A stretch of DNA of 64,000 bases, from positions 239,887 through 303,886 of the forward strand of contig JAJAGP010000755.1 of NCBI GenBank assembly GCA_025084515.1, given 5' to 3'. This stretch comes from Ancistrus triradiatus. Its lineage: Eukaryota; Chordata; Actinopteri; Siluriformes; Loricariidae. Below the pieces are notes generated by a model. The model ran no database searches. It had not been told where the DNA came from and worked only from the letters and a program-made list of their open reading frames with translations. Shown piece after piece: positions 62,850 through 64,000 of the stretch (position 1 is the stretch's first letter; the number at the start of each line of letters is the position of its first letter). A program made the position numbers and the translations under genes.

Positions 62850-63770
62850 CCACATGAGGGCATAAAAGTGTGTCCCCTATAGTGCTGCCCTATAAAAAGG
62901 CTCTCAGTGGCTACTTTTGGGTAATGTACCTCTTGGTGAGAGATCGTACATCTCTACACTCAAAGACATTTTGCCTAGTTGACAGACTTTGAGAGGGGGT
63001 GCATGATTGGACTGAGAAAAGCAGGATGGTCATTTTGATGAAAGGGGGTACCCTCACTACACACCCCTATCTCTGCCCGGACCCTTTCCAGGCGCTTAGC
63101 AGAAAGAAATTTGTTGTCACAGCATCCATTACAGGTCCTGCCTTCGTTTGCAGTGGTGACACGAACAAGAAACCAGGACTGCTGGATCAATCCAGCCTCT
63201 GTTTGGGATCTGACGACGGTCGGGCTCGAGTATGGAGGCCTCGTGGTGAGCGCTTCAGTCCTGCCCCAACTGCTGGTGTGATGATCTGGGGAGCCATCGC
63301 ATACGACAGTCGGTCACCCCTAGTAGTGATACAAGGGACACTATCAGCTCAGCAATATGTGCACGACATCCTGCGGCCACATGTGTTACCTCTCATGGCA
63401 GGGCTTCTAACTAGCATTTTTCAGCAGGATAATGGTCACCCACACACAGCAAGGGTTTAACAGGAATGTCTCCACCAGGTTGCCAGATATATTTTTGGGC
63501 ATTTATGGGGCCAGCTGGGACGCCAGCTTCAGCAAAGTTTGAGTGTGGAGGATCTACAGGCCCAGCTGTAACATCTGTGGGCAAATGTGCCACAGGATAC
63601 CGTACTGAACCTGTGTGCCTCTATGCTCAGCCGTATCTCTTCTTGTATCCAGGCTAACAGGGTAACTAGAGCCTCCTTTCAATTGTAGTTTTCCCCAATA
63701 AACTTTTGCTCTTCATTACATTCATACTTATTAAGTTTCATTCTTGGTGAGTACTTTTTTGTCTTACTTC
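62850..63770 (+). mobile_element. Tc1-like element family C
   Basis: The left terminal region ('gccacatgagggcataaaag', then 'gtacctcttggtgagagatc') matches the MITE at 39401 and, inverted, the relic at 23890-24735. A transposase relic follows. The right end is not clearly delimited. Confidence 0.7.
62999..63640 (+). pseudogene. Tc1-like transposase (family C), partial
   Basis: An open stretch includes GDDGRARVWRPRGERFSPAP-type sequence, GVMIWGAIAYDSRSPLVVIQ, and FQQDNGHPHTARV, the box holding the second catalytic aspartate pair of Tc1 enzymes. A stop follows at about 63458 and the C-terminal helical part is out of frame. The N-terminal DNA-binding region is missing, so the protein is non-functional. 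Confidence 0.8.
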
Positions 63771-64000
63771 TTGGAAGACATGTGTACATTTTTCAACCCC
63801 TCGAATGATAAGAAGCACAAAGCCTAAAACCTAAAAACAGAACACCGAAATGTCGCGTACGTGCTGAGGTCCTCCCTTTGGTTTTTTAAAGCGACGCTCC
63901 TTAAGATAATCTTATCTAAACTGATAAAACTTTTCACATGACATCAGCGCGTTATCACGGGGCGAGCGGTGGGTGTAACCTGGGATGAAGGATGGACTCA
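63771..64000. other. No gene recognised
   Basis: Short unassigned end of the window. Confidence 0.3.

Overview
The window is nuclear DNA from a ray-finned (probably teleost) fish. Vertebrate-type split genes with GT-AG introns sit among many Tc1/mariner copies of fish type, L2-like LINE 3' ends, a Ty3/Gypsy-like LTR element, and dense CA/GT, ATT and AAAG/TTTC microsatellites. I see no bacterial, plasmid, phage or CRISPR features. Species cannot be fixed from the sequence alone.

Three protein-coding genes can be assembled exon by exon. rnf217 (+, 21871-33324, six coding exons, 905 aa) is a membrane-anchored RING-IBR-RING ubiquitin ligase with an unusually long repetitive N-terminus. tpd52l1 (+, 37625-50138, six coding exons, 197 aa) is a tumor protein D52-like coiled-coil protein. 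hddc2 (-, 54859-50962, six coding exons, 197 aa) is an HD-domain 5'-deoxynucleotidase. Order and orientation (rnf217 >, tpd52l1 >, < hddc2) match the human 6q22 block RNF217-TPD52L1-HDDC2, which supports all three calls. The genes are not functionally linked in any way I can see; the grouping is conserved synteny. tpd52l1 and hddc2 are convergent, with stop codons 823 bp apart.

Layout. 1-21 kb is gene-poor upstream DNA. It holds a recurring interspersed repeat (family A), a 30-bp-unit minisatellite split by an internally deleted LTR retrotransposon with a perfect 5-bp target duplication, a degenerate Tc1 element, a tandem duplication, a GGATTA-rich single-copy stretch and a truncated L2-like LINE in a TTTC desert. 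21-36 kb is rnf217 with a probable long 3' UTR; its introns carry Tc1 copies, a 1.3-kb ATT-repeat desert and a large inverted repeat. 36-50.5 kb is tpd52l1, whose fourth intron holds about 28 copies of a 61-bp satellite. 50.9-54.9 kb is hddc2, whose introns are filled with polypurine DNA. 55-64 kb is intergenic with more Tc1 relics and possible regulatory DNA.

I did not find a convincing new multi-gene system. The best leads are: the eight-fold repeat expansion in the Rnf217 N-terminus; dinucleotide repeats lying directly on splice sites of rnf217 and hddc2; a stop-free, in-frame 156-bp hddc2 intron; a tandem in-frame donor in the Rnf217 RING1 region; and the ordered variants of the 61-bp satellite. 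Several repeat copies (about 17.5 kb and 44-47 kb) differ by many single-base indels, which may partly be assembly error.
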